Positions 1-12,659 of a stretch of 64,000 bases of DNA are shown in pieces; position 1 is the first letter of the stretch; the number at the start of each line of letters is the position of its first letter. Location: the NCBI GenBank assembly GCA_964017065.1, contig OZ024783.1, positions 17,769,752-17,833,751 on the forward strand, given 5' to 3'. Below the pieces are notes generated by a model, which made no database searches, was not told the DNA's origin, and saw nothing but the letters and a program-made list of their open reading frames with translations. This stretch comes from Haliclona indistincta (lineage: Eukaryota; Porifera; Demospongiae; Haplosclerida; Chalinidae). A program made the translations under genes and the position numbers.

Positions 1-9
1 TATACAAAC

Positions 10-797
10 CTGATAGACATACGTGAAATAAATAGAAAACACGACAGCCATGAAAATCGTCCCCAGACCCGTAAATGTTGAGCAGATAACACTCCTGCAG
101 TTCCACCGATGTCCATTGTGAGATTGTGCACGCATGGAAAACAGTCTCTTGCCAAGTAAGAACACGCTACGCCCCTCAAAATACACTGAACAGCCCCAAA
201 GAACAGTGGAGAAGTGTGTAAAGAGCTGAGCGTTGGATTCTGGCAGGATACTGCTGCTCATGCAGGTTCCAGCAACAGTTTCAAGAAGTTGCCCACCAAT
301 AATGTCACCCTCAATGGACAAGCACCTCAGCACGGAACAGATCAAGAGCAATCCACCGGTAAGAAAGTCTAACCATAGTATTATCCTCGACAGCACGTTA
401 GCCCATGATATAGCATGCAAGGAAGGTACCACTACTAAAAACCAGAACAGCACGATCAAGTCCTTGACTATTGTGTGATCCACGCCGTCGTAATAGAATG
501 CAGGTGCCCGAGGGAGCTCATGATGGAAGAATGGAGTCGTACTTGCGTCGCAGGCAATCATTTTCAGCGACTTTAATGACTCACTCGATACCGACTGGAT
601 CACTGAATGAACACGAAGGCGTGGTAAGCTTAAGTCTTCTTTTATTGATCAGCTGGTCTCGAAGTTTCACTCAAAGGTTATACACTCTCGTCGCGCGACC
701 ATGTCGATCTAAGAGCCACATGTACAACTCGTTGCAAAAACCGGTTCTCCCCGGACACGGGGTAATTTCGGACACTCGGGTTCTGTTTTACTGCCAT
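10..797 (-). CDS. Multi-pass membrane protein, paralog 1 (3' end outside window)
   Basis: I do not recognise this family. The model has two visible exons: 797-686 (ATG at 797, 37 codons plus 1 nt) and 602-10 (593 nt). The exon 1 donor GTGTAT and the exon 2 acceptor TTCAG agree in phase, and exon 2 is open throughout. It encodes several hydrophobic stretches, including segments near VLFWFLVVVP, DFLTGGLLLICSV and GLGTIFMAVVFSIYF. The exon ends at VYQ before a GTTTGT donor, the same place as the paralog at 1744-2975, so more exons lie beyond base 1. Shared landmarks with that paralog are LRCLSIE/LRCLTIE, a WG-S-YFEGRSV motif and LLGKRL. The reading frame is intact despite clear divergence, which suggests a functional gene. 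No receptor, channel or transporter signature is visible. Confidence 0.6.
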
Positions 798-1743
798 TCT
801 TATTATAGCTATACCACGTTAGAGTAACAAACGCAGTACACGCTTGTTCTCCGTTGATAGTGACAATTATCGCTTTAGTCTTCCACCAGGCCTTGTATTA
901 TGCATGTCACCCTGTTGTTGAGTTTTTAAGAGCCTCGTCGAACATCAATACAAGAGAAACAGCACTAACCCCATGAGTTATAGACTTGACTTAAATGTGA
1001 TACACATTTCCCTATTATACCCGTATCTGATCAGTCGACTCGATTCATAATTATTATGATGAATCAAATTCATACATCGGTTTCCATCAACACTGATAAG
1101 TGTACAGTCTCTATAATAGTATTCATAAATTGCCTTATTTTGTTAATTAATTTGAGCACATGCATGCAAGCCTCACTGCATGGGGTCTCCATGCATCACG
1201 CATGCAATATCAGTAGCCATAAAAATAATTTTTGATCAACCACAATAATTTTTTGGGGGGTTTTGTTATTTTTTTCTTTGTATATAGCAATTGTTTTGTA
1301 TTTTATTGTTACATCTAGTTAGTGCACACGAGGGTGTCCTGCACCCTGGCTGTACGCCATCATGACTCAGCACTTTGCCCCACCACGAACTTCCTCCAGC
1401 CAGAAGGCGGCGAAGCATGTTGACGACGTCACGTGTTCCAGCTAATAATATTCATAACAATAAAAATTGTAATTTTTGTTATTCATGGTTGGGGAATTGC
1501 AAAGCAACACAACACGATGATTACAGAGCAAAATAAATAAATAAAAATATCAATTATTTTAGCAAGTAAAAAGGTAAAATAAGAGACAGAATACTTACAA
1601 AAAATATATTTTGCATTAAAAAATAATCAGTGGTTGTGAAATGCTCGAACTGCACATATGCACTCAAAACTAGCTAATAGCAGGCACATGGGTAAAGCAG
1701 CTGTCTTTAGGACAGTATTACTTTGCAAATTTTTATGTATTTT
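798..1743. other. Intergenic, AT-rich; no gene seen
   Basis: No exon with plausible splice sites is visible. The stretch around 1050-1230, which includes GGTCTCCATGCATCA, recurs near 4460-4600 and 10060-10230, so it belongs to the locally duplicated sequence. Confidence 0.5.
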
Positions 1744-2975
1744 TTATTTTGACTTGGCGCAAGCCATCGGTAAGTCCTGGGCTTCCGAAGGCGTCAAGTA
1801 AAAAAGTTCTCTGTACAATTTTGTACAACAGTTGAATACGACATCATCTAGTTTGTATAGATAGCATAGCAGAGTAGTATCCTGTATACTGGAGGATTGA
1901 TCTTGCACTGGCTGTAGACTATGCGCCATGTAAAAGCAAGCTACTCCATACGCTATTCTTAAAATAATGTCGATCAGCATTGGCGCCAGTTGAACATATT
2001 CAAGTGGGCCGTTGTCAGAAAGAATAGAGGAGAGAGGAGAGAAAGAGTACACCAGGCCCACACAATTGATGAGCATTACAAAGTTCGAATATGCAATTCG
2101 ACGGAAGTCTCGTTGAACGTTCATGTCCCACTCCATATTCAGACCCCATAAATACCCGCAGAGTAACAAACCTAATCAAAGAAGATATATAATCATTACC
2201 TATTCTCATTGTGTGTTGTTTATGCTGATTGTACCTTGTAGTACTATTTTTCCACCCTCCACAAGACCCACTATTGGTAGAGTGAGTTTAGCTATCAGTC
2301 CAAATGAGGGCTTACTATGGGTCTGAAGAAAGAGACATACACATGCATGTAACCGGATGTGTTTAATTGTATTCATGAAGTGTGGAATGCAAACACACAA
2401 ATAGACTATAAACAGACCTGGTGGTAAACTTGAACAAAATAATAGGCAAAAACAGCAGCCATGAAGAAAGTTCCTACAGCAGTTACCCAAAAGCACAATG
2501 AGTTTTTGAGGTTCCATTGCTGTCCGGCATTGCGCATAGTTAGCAGTCGCTTGCCCAGCAAGATCACACTTCTTCCTTCGAAATAAATCGAGGACCCCCA
2601 CAATATTCCGGACAAGTGTATGAAGGAGAAGATTCTACGGCTGTTACTCATGCAGTTAGCAGGGACATTGTCAAGGAGTTGGCTATCAATGCGGGCACTG
2701 CTTCTCTCAATGGTCAAACATCTTAGCAGAGAGAACATCAACAGCAGTATGGCGGTGAAGAAGTCCATCCACGTTAGGAGGTTGCACAGGACGCTTTTCC
2801 ATGATCCCCACATGGATAGTGGGATCACGACAAAAAGCCAAAGAAGTATCAAAATGTTTTTTACGGGCCATGACGCCGCTTCTTCATAGCCAGTCTCTGT
2901 TGTGCAGAAATGATCGATCATACCCGAAAATGAACAGGCGGTGATATATCTTCTTAAATTGTCATGGCTTCAGCC
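1744..2975 (-). CDS. Multi-pass membrane protein, paralog 2
   Basis: This is a second member of the family at 10-797. Three exons join in phase: about 2975-2418 (ends VYHQ before a GTCTGT donor), 2322-2235 (after TTCTTCAG, 88 nt, starting THSKPSFG), and 2171-1744 (after GATTAG, ending MACAKSK and stop). Hydrophobic helices are visible around ILILLWLFVVIPLSMWG, WMDFFTAILLLMFSLL, FIHLSGILWGSSIYF, TFFMAAVFAYYFVQVY, FVMLINCVGLVYSF and LIDIILRIAYGVACFY, so about six membrane segments. The 5' end is unresolved: the first exon is open to about 2975, but no start clearly equivalent to paralog 1 joins in phase. M at 2921 is an alternative start. The function is unknown; the layout could suit a receptor or channel-like protein, but no defining motif supports that. 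Confidence 0.55.
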
Positions 2976-4740
2976 TTGAAGAGATCTTGCGACGCGAAAC
3001 GAGAAACAGTTTGATGACTCATCGTTTTTTGGCTAAAAATAGCCAATCTATTAATAGTTGATACCATTAATGTTCAACCATAAACAAACACTGACTGTAA
3101 GAATGTCAGGTAGCAAATTAGTCCTGCCCAGTCCTGTAAGACAAGTTCTTTGCCTTCAAGTTTCTCTTATTTTTACATCATCCATCTCTAAGACTCTTTC
3201 CTTTTCGTAGTAACTGGCTCACTGTTGGGATATTATATGGGATATAATTATTGCTTTCCGTCCTTCTCATCATGATCCCATTAAGTCAACTGTTGCATTA
3301 ATTGATACTTCACAAAGACTGTATCATGCAAATAACTGTACAAACGACTTCTTATTGCATAATGAATCCACTTTCCTTTCCGGCTTGGGAGTTTTATTAA
3401 AGAAATTCATAGTATACACAAGATTATAAAAGATGGGGAGGGGAGGATGTTGGACCTCGTGAACTCAGATAATAATTATTATTCATTGGCATTTTGAGTG
3501 CACGAAGCTAATTGTAATAAAGATCAATAACTATGGTGTAGCTAGTAGAAGCACATGCAATGGGATTAAACACTGTATATCTTCACTCTATCGAATCAGT
3601 ATAGTGATGCACATCACACTCATGATCACTAATTACAAATTTCGATAGCAAATTTGATTCTCCAATTACCCTCTATACAGTATATTTATACCACCCTCCC
3701 TACACGTACATTTTCACGATGTGCAGACGTTCCGGGGTGGGAATTAACGTCTGGTTACTGGATGTTAAAATTCATCAACAAAATAATCTTTAACCCAAAC
3801 AAACTCAACTGGTTCACTTTGATAACTCTTCAGGACGAATTGAATTTGGTTGTTACGCACGGCAGACTATCATGTGTATTATTGATTTGTTGATGCAATT
3901 TAAGTAAGTTGAAAGATGCAATGCAAACAGCAACATTATATAAACATTGCTACACTTGTCATGTTACATAATAATAATAAAATTATAATAATTTTTTATG
4001 CATGTATTGTACACAGCACACTATAGCTTGTGCATGTGCTGGCTTCCATACAGGGAACTAAGCCAATGATCGAGGTGGTGCACGCAGATCTAAACAAAGC
4101 TAGCTTGCAATGCTTGTTGATGCAGCTGAATAGAGGAAGGGTCAATTGCAAATTGCATAAACATTCTTTGATAAGCAGACACCAATCCAGAACGAGACCA
4201 AGGAAACCTCTCATTAGAACTATATAACGAGAGCATCAGTACACTTAAGAGCCACAGTCTCGTCACAAGATGAAATAGCTAGCACGTACGGCAAATGCTT
4301 TCTATTGGAACGGCATGCATGCAGCTTTGCAAGAAACTTGTGATGTACTGATTCAATATCGATCAGTCAACTCGATTCATAAATATCATTGCCGATCGAT
4401 CGGCAATGATAATGTCCCTACACTTTTCAGTCTTTTATTAATTAAAGGTTTTTTACTTTTTATTATGATGAATCAAAATTCATACATCAGTTTCCATCAA
4501 CATACGTGTACTGATTTTTAGTATTCATTAATTGCCTTATTTGTGTATTAATTTGAGCACATGATGCAAGCATCACTACATGCGGTCTCCATGCATCACT
4601 GACACATGCAATGTCAGCAGCTAGCCATAAGATCAACCATAATTATAGCAAGATTATTGACAACATTGACTGCAAATCATTCAGCACACAATAAATTTAC
4701 GATTCTTAAAGGGCAGCAAATGTAATAGTGTACGTTGTCC
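2976..4740. other. Spacer between membrane and ML genes, unit I; no gene seen
   Basis: This is non-coding duplicated spacer with near copies at about 7991-10359 (unit II) and 13735-15010 (unit III). The position near 3673 (after CCCTCTA) is the empty site of a retrotransposon insertion in unit II. The GGGATTAAACA near 3560 is the empty site of a TTAA element in unit III. Confidence 0.6.
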
Positions 4741-6034
4741 TTATATTTTGATATCAAGGTCGACACACATAAGCTCATTTCCACTTTGATCTGTAAGAAC
4801 CACATGGCCTTTAGCAGTTCCCTGTATAGGAAAGAGATAAAAATAATGATGATGCATTATAATTTTACAAGTATATCATTGCCGCTATAGCCAATGACAT
4901 TATGCAGGGTTGACGACCACTAATGCTGTTTGTGTTGATAGTTATACAAGTGTAACAGATGTGTTCATAATGTAGATTTATGTATGTTGTTATTTAGTTG
5001 GCATCTGTCAAGTTATGTCAATCGAGTGAGTGCATGCTGGACGGGATTTGGCATGGTATAGGTTTTATGAGCTAAAAAAATACATGAAGGTCTTACATTG
5101 GCTAAAAAGCTGCACATGCACCACATGGATACTATAATATTATATATCACGTTCACACTATGTGGTAGAACGGAACTGAACCGGGCTGGCCCAGTTGTAA
5201 ATCTCTGACAGTATGAACGCAACTGAACTGTGCTACAACTGAACTGATTCAACTGAACTGCACCATCGCAGCATGCCAACCATATAGGTGGGCCGCTTCC
5301 AGCACGTTTTGGTTGTGTCGCAACTTTGATCATAAAGTGTGGCACGGTTCGGTTCTGCCCGGTTCCAACGTGCAGTGTGAACGGGCATGTGCTGTTTGTG
5401 ACAATGCAATGCATAGTTACTTTAAATGGTATGTTAGGTAGGTCTTCAGTGATAGACACTTTGGCATCATTATTAGCTTCCAAAGGGCACTTCTGATTAA
5501 GCTTTTCTAACTCCGTGCACAGGTTAAACTCCTTATTGATAATAGTGATACCTAAAACCTTAACTGTAGCTGCAATAGTTCCATTTGTGACAGTTTCATC
5601 TGTAAAAATTAATACACAACGCATTACTCGTCATTATGTTACGAAGCTGTGAGTTACCTAGTTCAAACTCAGCATAAATAGTCACAGGCTTGCCGGGTTG
5701 TGGAGGATCAGGTGTAAGGGTGATGACTTTAACTTTTAGCTCATCTCCTGGTTTATCTAAAAAAGTACGATAAATTTTAGTTAGTTGTTGTCGACTAACA
5801 CAGTTCCACCCAAAGCATGCATGCCTGTGTGCGTTTTTCTTCTCAGTACAGATACTGAGTTGTATACGTATACAAACGGCATAAGGGCTTACTACAAGAA
5901 GACCAGTCTACACCAAGTTGAGTGACCTTCTTGCTGATAGAAACGGCTTGCTGCAATTGCGGCCGAGGGAGTCGGAACGAGTCCGCAGCGAAGAAGACGA
6001 GAGAGACAACGACCAAAGCCAAGAGCAACTTCAT
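4741..6034 (-). CDS. Secreted ML-domain lipid-binding protein (NPC2 / PG-PI transfer type), copy A
   Basis: Four exons: 6034-5893, 5756-5658, 5599-5421 and 4821-4741. They join in phase with standard donors and acceptors and give 166 aa. An N-terminal signal peptide (MKLLLALVVVSLVFFAADS) is followed by the ML domain: WSSC, KPGDELKVK, TPDPPQPGKPVTI, a central Cys pair (DLCTE...CPLE) and a final TDQSGNELMCVDLDI strand. ML-domain proteins bind single lipids in an immunoglobulin-like pocket. The layout 'GDELK...TPDPP...G....DLC...CP' best matches the phosphatidylglycerol/phosphatidylinositol-transfer branch near NPC2. Lipid binding in the secretory or lysosomal space is inferred from the family. 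It is one of three tandem copies. Start chosen because it alone gives a signal peptide and is conserved in all copies. Confidence 0.85.
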
Positions 6035-6678
6035 CGTTCACTAGGAGTTGAGAAACAGCTAGTGCGTAGCTATAGCTAGAGTCACAATGTACTAGTATAA
6101 GTCTGCTGTTCAAACTCGGACCACTTTTAGACTACTTGCACACTTGACCATATACTTGTACTCTGCTTATTAATTATTACTCGGACCACTTCCGGAACTA
6201 CCTCTCCATGTAAGGATATCGCTTTGACAAAAGGCTTCGGTAATAGTAAGCTACCTGCTGGATGGGTGCAATCCTAGCTGCATAGGATGAAAAAATTGAC
6301 TCAATAAATTATGCAGCTGCGCATGCCCTAACTTGCCAGATCACGAGTATATCAACATTAGGCTTGCTGTCTACAGCTAGTGATGCAGTCTAAGCTATGC
6401 AACCCTTGCATTACCTCTGCAATGCATGCAAAATACTGGGCAGTGTACTAGAACAATGGATTTACAAATGTCGACACAGTCGCTCTCATAGATAGCAGGT
6501 GTCATGGACTAAAGCAAACTATGAGACTGTACTTGGAGACGGTCTGACACACTACATAGCAATGTCATATAATTATAGCTAACACATTAATCTTATTAGC
6601 ATATAACATTGCATAACGGTGATGTGGATTTGAAACACAAGTTAGGTTTTCAGTCGAGTCATTATTATGTAACTAATT
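6035..6678. other. Spacer between ML gene A and CCDC81 exon copy; no gene seen
   Basis: The sequence is duplicated with 11587-12185 and, more loosely, 18304-19232. It holds the likely ML promoter. A short element starting CTCGGACCACTT occurs twice upstream of the ATG and is repeated in unit II, a possible conserved promoter motif (inference). Confidence 0.5.
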
Positions 6679-6943
6679 CTAAACCATTAGTCTTGATCCA
6701 GCAATGTATCGTGACTCTGAGAATACATTAGAGTGACCATAGTTGTTCCTACGTCTCTGGCACTGCCGGCAGCGAAGATACCTCCTGCATTGATCGTGGA
6801 CTAGAATCGAAGGAGCGTTCGCATGCTGAGACTCCCTCGCAAGATTGGCTTCCTTCTGTTTGATGTTCTCTAGCCATTCTTTCTCAAGGTTACTGCGAGC
6901 GAGATACTTGTCCCTTCTGGTAGCCTCTATGTCTTGCAATAAC
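6679..6943 (-). pseudogene. Orphan copy of the CCDC81 terminal exon, unit I
   Basis: This 265-nt block is homologous to the last CCDC81 exon at 19497-19233, with the same AATGTAG acceptor and an open frame to the stop after GSRLMV. It keeps the family C-terminus, including DQCRRYLRCRQCQRRR. No upstream CCDC81 exons are present in this unit, so it cannot make CCDC81 alone and is best read as a duplication by-product. The intact frame leaves open use as an alternative 3' exon or a young relic. Confidence 0.75.
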
Positions 6944-7105
6944 CTACATTGAGTGCCGGATATTATGATAACATGAGCATAGCAAAGTTTCAAAAAAGTA
7001 AATTATTACGATTCAAGCAGTGGGAGCAAATAAACTAAGGCAAATTATACGGAAATAAAAAGAAAAAGAAAACTAGAACAGCAAAAACCAACAACTTAAG
7101 TACAC

Positions 7106-7267
<162 letters not shown>

Positions 7268-7990
7268 TATCAGTCCAAATGAGGGCTTACTATCAGTCCA
7301 AATGAGGGCTTACTATGGGTCAGAAGAAAGAGGCATATACACATGTAACCGGATGTGTTTAATTGTATTCATGAAGCGTGGAATGCAAACACACAAATAG
7401 ACTATAAACAGACCTGGTAGTAAACTTGAATAAAATAATAGGCAAAGACAGCAGCCATGAAGAATGTTCCTACAGCAGTTACACAAAAGCACAATGAGTT
7501 TTTGGGGTTCCATTGCTGTCCGGCATTGCGCATATAGTCAGAAGTCGCTTGCCCAGCCAAGATCACTCTTCGTCCTTCGAAATAAATCGAGGACCCCCAC
7601 AATATTCCGGACAAGTGTATGAAGGAGAAGATTCTACCGCTGTTACTCATGCAGTTTATAGCAGGGACATTGTCAAGGAGTTGGCTATCGATGGCACTGC
7701 TTCTCTCAATAGTCATGCAGGCATAGCAGAGAGAACATCAGTAGCAGTATGGCAGTGAAGAAGTCCATCCACGTTAGGAGGTTGCACAGGACGCTTTTCA
7801 ATGATCCCCACATGGATAGTGGGATCACGACAAAAAGCCATATAAGTATCAAAAGGTTTTTTACAGGCCATGACGTCGCTTCTTCATATGCTCATATCCA
7901 GTCTCTGTTGTGCAGAAATGATGATCGATCATACCCGAAAATGAACAGGCGGTGATATAATCTTCTTAAATTGTCATGGCTTCAGCCTTG
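7268..7990 (-). pseudogene. Degraded copy of the membrane-protein exon, unit II
   Basis: It is collinear with 2295-2975 and encodes the same helices, but the frame is broken where paralog 2 reads LLRCLTIE: this copy has a small indel near 7710-7725 and runs into a stop. Further indels occur upstream near 7885-7900. The two downstream exons found at 2322-1744 are missing because the duplication starts inside that intron. It is therefore most likely a pseudogene fragment. Confidence 0.7.
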
Positions 7991-8687
7991 AAGAGATCTT
8001 GCAACGCGGAACGAGAAACAACTGCTAGTTTGATGACTCATCGTATTTTTTCTTTAAGAATGTCAAGTAGCAAATTAGTCCTTTCCAGTCCTGTAAGACA
8101 AGTTCTTTCCCTTCAAGTTTCTCTTATTTTACATCACCCATCTCTAAGACTCTTTCTTTTTCGTAGAAACTGGCTCACTGTTGGGACATTATAATACAAT
8201 AATATGCTTTCCGTCCTTCTCATCATGATCACAATAATTATTTTAAGGCACCTTTTGTCGCCTACTCTTTCCATCAACTGTTGCTATTATTGATACTTCA
8301 CGAATACTGTATTATGCAAATAACTATATGAACGACTAGTTATTGCATCATAATCATAATGAATCCACTTTCCTCCCAGCACAAACACATCTAGGGAATT
8401 TTATTAAAGAAATTCATGGTATACACAAGATTTTAAAAGAGGGGGAGGGGAGGATGTTGGACCTCGTGAACTCAGATGATAATTATTATTCATTGGCATT
8501 TTGAGTGCATGAAGCTAAGTAGTATTATTGTAATAAACATCAATAACTATGGTGTAGCTTGTAAAAGCACATGCAATGGGATTAAACATCGTGTATATCT
8601 TCACTCTGTATAGTGATGCACATGCACTCACTAATTACAAATTTCGATAGCAAATTTGATTATCCAATTACCCTCTAGTATTATTAT

Positions 8688-9328
8688 TATTATTATTATT
8701 ATTATTTGATTTTACAGTACATACAGAAGTGCAGTAGTAATGCATGGCTGTTTGAGAGGATGACAGAGACAGTGTAGCAGTACTGACGGAATACCAATAA
8801 GAACTACTGGTATCCTATAGGGATAAGTGATATAAATTAGTTAGTAAATGTAGGAGGAACATAGCCACTACACCTGCAGCAAGGGCAAATGTAGTGAAAA
8901 GAGCAAGGGTTATTTGGAGAAAAATTGTTTAAAAAGTGTCTCCACATATGGTCTTTAATCTTGGTTTTAATCGTGTGGAGAGATAGACTTAGATCAATTG
9001 GAGGAAGAGAGTTCCAAAGACGAGCAGTCCTCTTGAAGTACGAATGGTGAGTAATGATTGAGCTGGACGACTGATGCACTAGTTTCATAGATTTTCCTGA
9101 TCTAGTGTTAGAGGAAGAGAATGCGATGTAGTTCTTGACGGGGAAACTTGGGTCAGGGTCCTTTAGGTTTTTAACCAATAAAAGAACATCAGCCAGTTCA
9201 TAGGAGTACATTAGGGGGAACAGATGCAGATTGATTAGTCTTGATTTATAATCAGAGACGAAGTCGTTAAGAATGTATTTGGTAGCTCTCCTTTGGATCC
9301 GTTCGAGAAGATTTATATCTCTGATGAG
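8688..9328 (-). mobile_element. 5'-truncated non-LTR retrotransposon (reverse-transcriptase C-terminus)
   Basis: The minus strand encodes the end of a LINE-type ORF2: LERIQRRATKYIL, then LFPLMYSYELADVLLLVKNL, FKRTARLWNSLPP and KTKIKDHMW, ending after a CPCCRCSG Cys cluster at 8837. The ARLWNSLP and IQRRATK signatures are typical of the region after the RT domain in Jockey/CR1/L2-like elements. On that strand the element ends in an (AAT)n tail at about 8688-8715, as microsatellite-tailed LINEs do. Unit I lacks the insert at the matching site (about 3673), so it arrived after the duplication. It is clearly truncated and inactive. Confidence 0.8.
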
Positions 9329-10359
9329 ATATTTATACCACCCTCCCTACACGTACATTTTCACGATGCTCAGACGTTCCGGGGTGGGAACGTCTGGTCA
9401 CTGGATGTTAAAATTCATCAACAAAATAATCTTTAACCCAAACAAACTCAACTGGTTCACTTTGATAACTCTTCAGGACGAAATAAATTTGGTTGTTCGC
9501 ACGGCAGACTATCATGTGTATTACTGATTTGTTGATATAAGTTGACAGATGCCAAACAGCAACATTATATAAACATTGCTACACATTGTCATGTTATACA
9601 ATAATAATTATGCATGTATTGTACACAGCACACTAGCTTGTGTACGCGTGCTGGCTTCCATCTTTTTCTTACAGGGATTAACTGTTAAAGCCAACAATGA
9701 GGTGGTGCAGATCTAAACAAAGCTTCCAATGCTTGTTGATGCAACTGAATTGAGGAAGCGTCAAATTGCATAAACATTCTTTGATAAGCAGACACCAATA
9801 ATCCAGAACGAAGTGACCTAGATTAAGGAAAGCTCCCATTAGAACTAACGAGAGCATCAGTACACTTAAGAGCCACAGTCTCGTCACAAGATGAAATAGC
9901 ATGGCAAATGCTTTCTATTGGAACAATGTGAACGGCATGCAGCTTCCAATTGGAACTTGTGATGTACTGATTTGATATCATTGGCACTGATATTTAGGGA
10001 TTTCCCTACACTTTTCAGTTTTTTTTATTAAGGCTTTTTACTTTTTAATAATTATAATGAATCAAAATTCATACATCGGTTTACATCAACATACGTGTAC
10101 AGATTTTAGTGTCTAATGGTATTCATTAATTGCCTTATTTTGTGAATTAATTTGAGCACATGCATGCAAGCATCACTGCATGGGGTCTCCATGCATCACT
10201 GACACATGCAATATCAGTAGCCAGAAAATAATTTTGATCGACCATAATAATTATCATAGCAAGATTATTGACAGCATTATTAAACTGCATAAATCATTCA
10301 GCACACAATAATATTAATTTTTACGATTCCTAAACGGCAAGAAATGTATAGCGGTGTCC

Positions 10360-11586
10360 TTATACTTTGAGATCAAGGTCGATACATACAAGCTCTTTTC
10401 CACTTTGATCTGTAACAACCACGTTGGCTTTAGCAGTTCCCTGTATAATAATTATAGGAAAGAGATAGAATGATGATGCATATTTACAAGTATTATTATC
10501 ATTGCCGCTATAGGCAATGACATGTAAGGATGACCGCTAATGCTGTTTGTGTTGATAGTTACAAGTGTAACTGATGTGTTCATAATGTACATGTACATAT
10601 GTTGTTCAGTTGTTTAGTTGGCATCCATCAAGTTATGTCAATCAATCAATAACATCCCTACATATCATTGCCGAGCGGCAATGATAATACACATTAATGC
10701 ACTACTTGGCCAATACATGAGTGAGTGAGTGAGTGAGTGAGTGAGTGAGTGCAGTGCAGTGCATAAATATTATAATTATATACCCCCTTTTGCTATTAAT
10801 CACTGCACAGCGCTAGCTGAAAAATAATTATACTTGAGAGGATTTGGATTGAATGCATGGTATACATGCATGCAGGTTTTATCAGCTACAAAAATAAGTA
10901 TACATGCAGGTCTTATCGGCTAAAAAGCTGCGCACATGGATACTATTATAATACTAGTTAGTGGAATGCCTACATGAATTGGTGATGAAGGTAGGTCTTG
11001 AGTGACAGTCACTTTGGCGTCATTATTAGCAGCCAAAGGGCATGTCTGATTCAGCTGTTGTATCTCAGTACACAGGTCAAGCTTCTTACTGAGGACAGTG
11101 ATACCGTCAAACTTAACCGAAGCTGCAATAGCACCGCTTGTGACATTCTCATCTGCAAAAGTACACAAGGCAATTACTCATCATTTCTCAATGTTACGAA
11201 GCAGTGAGTTACCAAGTTCAAACTCAACATAAACAGTCACAGGCTTTCCGGTTTGCGGAGGATCAGGAGTAATCTTGATATCTTTAATTTTTAGTTCATC
11301 TCCTGCTTTACCTAAAAAAGTACGATCATTTTTACCTAGTTGTCAGTTTGCTCAGCTAGTTCCACAAAACGCATGCATGCTGAGTATGTGCGTTTTCCTT
11401 CTCAGTACAAGTGCTGAGTTGTATACGTACAAACGGCATAAAAGGCTTACTACAATCAGACCAGACATCACCAAGTTGAACTTTCTTGCTGATAGAAACG
11501 GCTTGCTGTAATTGCGGCCGAGGGAGTCGGAGCGAGTCCGCGAAGAAGACGAGAGAGACAACGACCAAACCCAAGAGCAACTTCAT
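10360..11586 (-). CDS. Secreted ML-domain lipid-binding protein, copy B
   Basis: Four exons: 11586-11451, 11311-11213, 11152-10974 and 10440-10360, giving 164 aa with the same phases as copy A. A signal peptide (MKLLLGLVVVSLVFFADS) is followed by WSDC, KAGDELKIK, TPDPPQTGKPVTV, DLCTE, CPLAANNDAKV, TQDLPSSPIHV and TDQSGKELVCIDLDLKV. Exon lengths 2-4 (99, 179 and 81 nt) are identical to copies A and D, and the Cys residues are conserved, arguing for function. Copy A differs by two extra codons near the end of exon 1. Neighbours are the CCDC81 exon copy upstream and the broken membrane copy downstream. Lipid binding is inferred from the family. Confidence 0.85.
10725..10752. repeat. GTGA microsatellite in an ML gene B intron
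   Basis: Tandem GTGA units between exons 3 and 4; unit I has only a short trace here (GAGTGAGTGCATGC near 5025). Confidence 0.7.
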
Positions 11587-12185
11587 CGTTCAGTAGGAGT
11601 TGAGAAACAGCTAGTACGTTGCAGAATCACAGTGTACTATAAGTCTGCTGATCAAACTCGGACCACTAGTAGACTACTTGTACACTATGCATGACCATAC
11701 TTGTGCACTGCTTATTAATTATTACTCGGACCACTTCCGGGACATACCTCTCCATGTAAGGATACCGCTTTGACAAAAGGCTTTGGTAATAATAATGTAA
11801 GCTACCTGCTGAATGGGTGCAATCCTAGCTGCATAGGATGAAAAATTGACTCAATAATACACACTATAGGCTCAGTTTCTACAGCTAACGATGCAGTCTA
11901 AGTTATGCAACCATTGCATTACGGTAACCACTCTCTGCAATACATGCAAAATGCTAGGTAGTGGACTAGAACAATGGATTTACATTATGTTGACACAGCC
12001 ATTCACACACATGGCAGGTGTCATGGACTAAAGCAAGCTATGATACTGTACTTGGAGTGCACTATAGCAATAATCATACATGTATAGCTAACACATTAAT
12101 CTTATTAGCATAACATTGAATAACAGTGATGTGCATTTGAAACACAAGTTAGGTTTCCAGTCAAGTCATCATTAAGTAACTAATT

Positions 12186-12450
12186 CTAAACCATTAGTCT
12201 TGATCCAGAAATGTATCGTGACTCTGAGAATACATTAGAGTGACCATAGTTGTTCCTTCGTCTTTGGCACTGTCGACAGCGAAGATACCTCCTGCATTGA
12301 TCGTGGACTAGAATCGAAGGAGCGTTTGCATGCTGAGACTCCTTCGCAAGATTGGCTTCCTTCTGTTTGATGTTCTCCAGCCATTCCTTTTCAAGGTTAC
12401 TGCGAGCGAGATACTTGTCCCTTCTCATAGCCGCTATGTCCTGCAATAAC
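12186..12450 (-). pseudogene. Orphan copy of the CCDC81 terminal exon, unit II
   Basis: 265 nt, open from the AATGTAG acceptor to the stop after GSRLMV, and nearly identical in protein to the true exon at 19497-19233. The next CCDC81 fragment (about 12717-12681) is only the first 37 nt or so of exon 13, so a normal transcript cannot be built here. Confidence 0.75.
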
Positions 12451-12659
12451 CTACATTGAGTGATAATGATAACAACAGCATAACAAAAGTTTCAAAAATA
12501 TAGAAAAGTAAATAATTACGATTCAAGCATAGCAGGTAATAATAACGTGGGAGCAAATAAACTATGGCAAATGATACGGAAATAAAAAGAAAACTAGAAC
12601 AGCAAAAACCAACAACTTAAGTACACACACACACACACACACAAAAGCAAAAAGCAAAA

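Larger units (their letters stand above)
7268..12645. repeat. Tandem segmental duplication, unit II
   Basis: Second collinear copy of unit I: truncated membrane exon, spacer with a non-LTR insertion, ML gene B, CCDC81 terminal-exon copy. From about 12660 it joins sequence matching a more distal part of CCDC81 (about 22080-22880), with the intervening exon 13 and intron sequence deleted. Confidence 0.8.

Noticed and set aside
5013..5624. 203-aa single-exon reading of ML gene A exon 3
   Set aside because: Runs through the donor at 5420 into the intron; copies B and D show the true exon is 179 nt.
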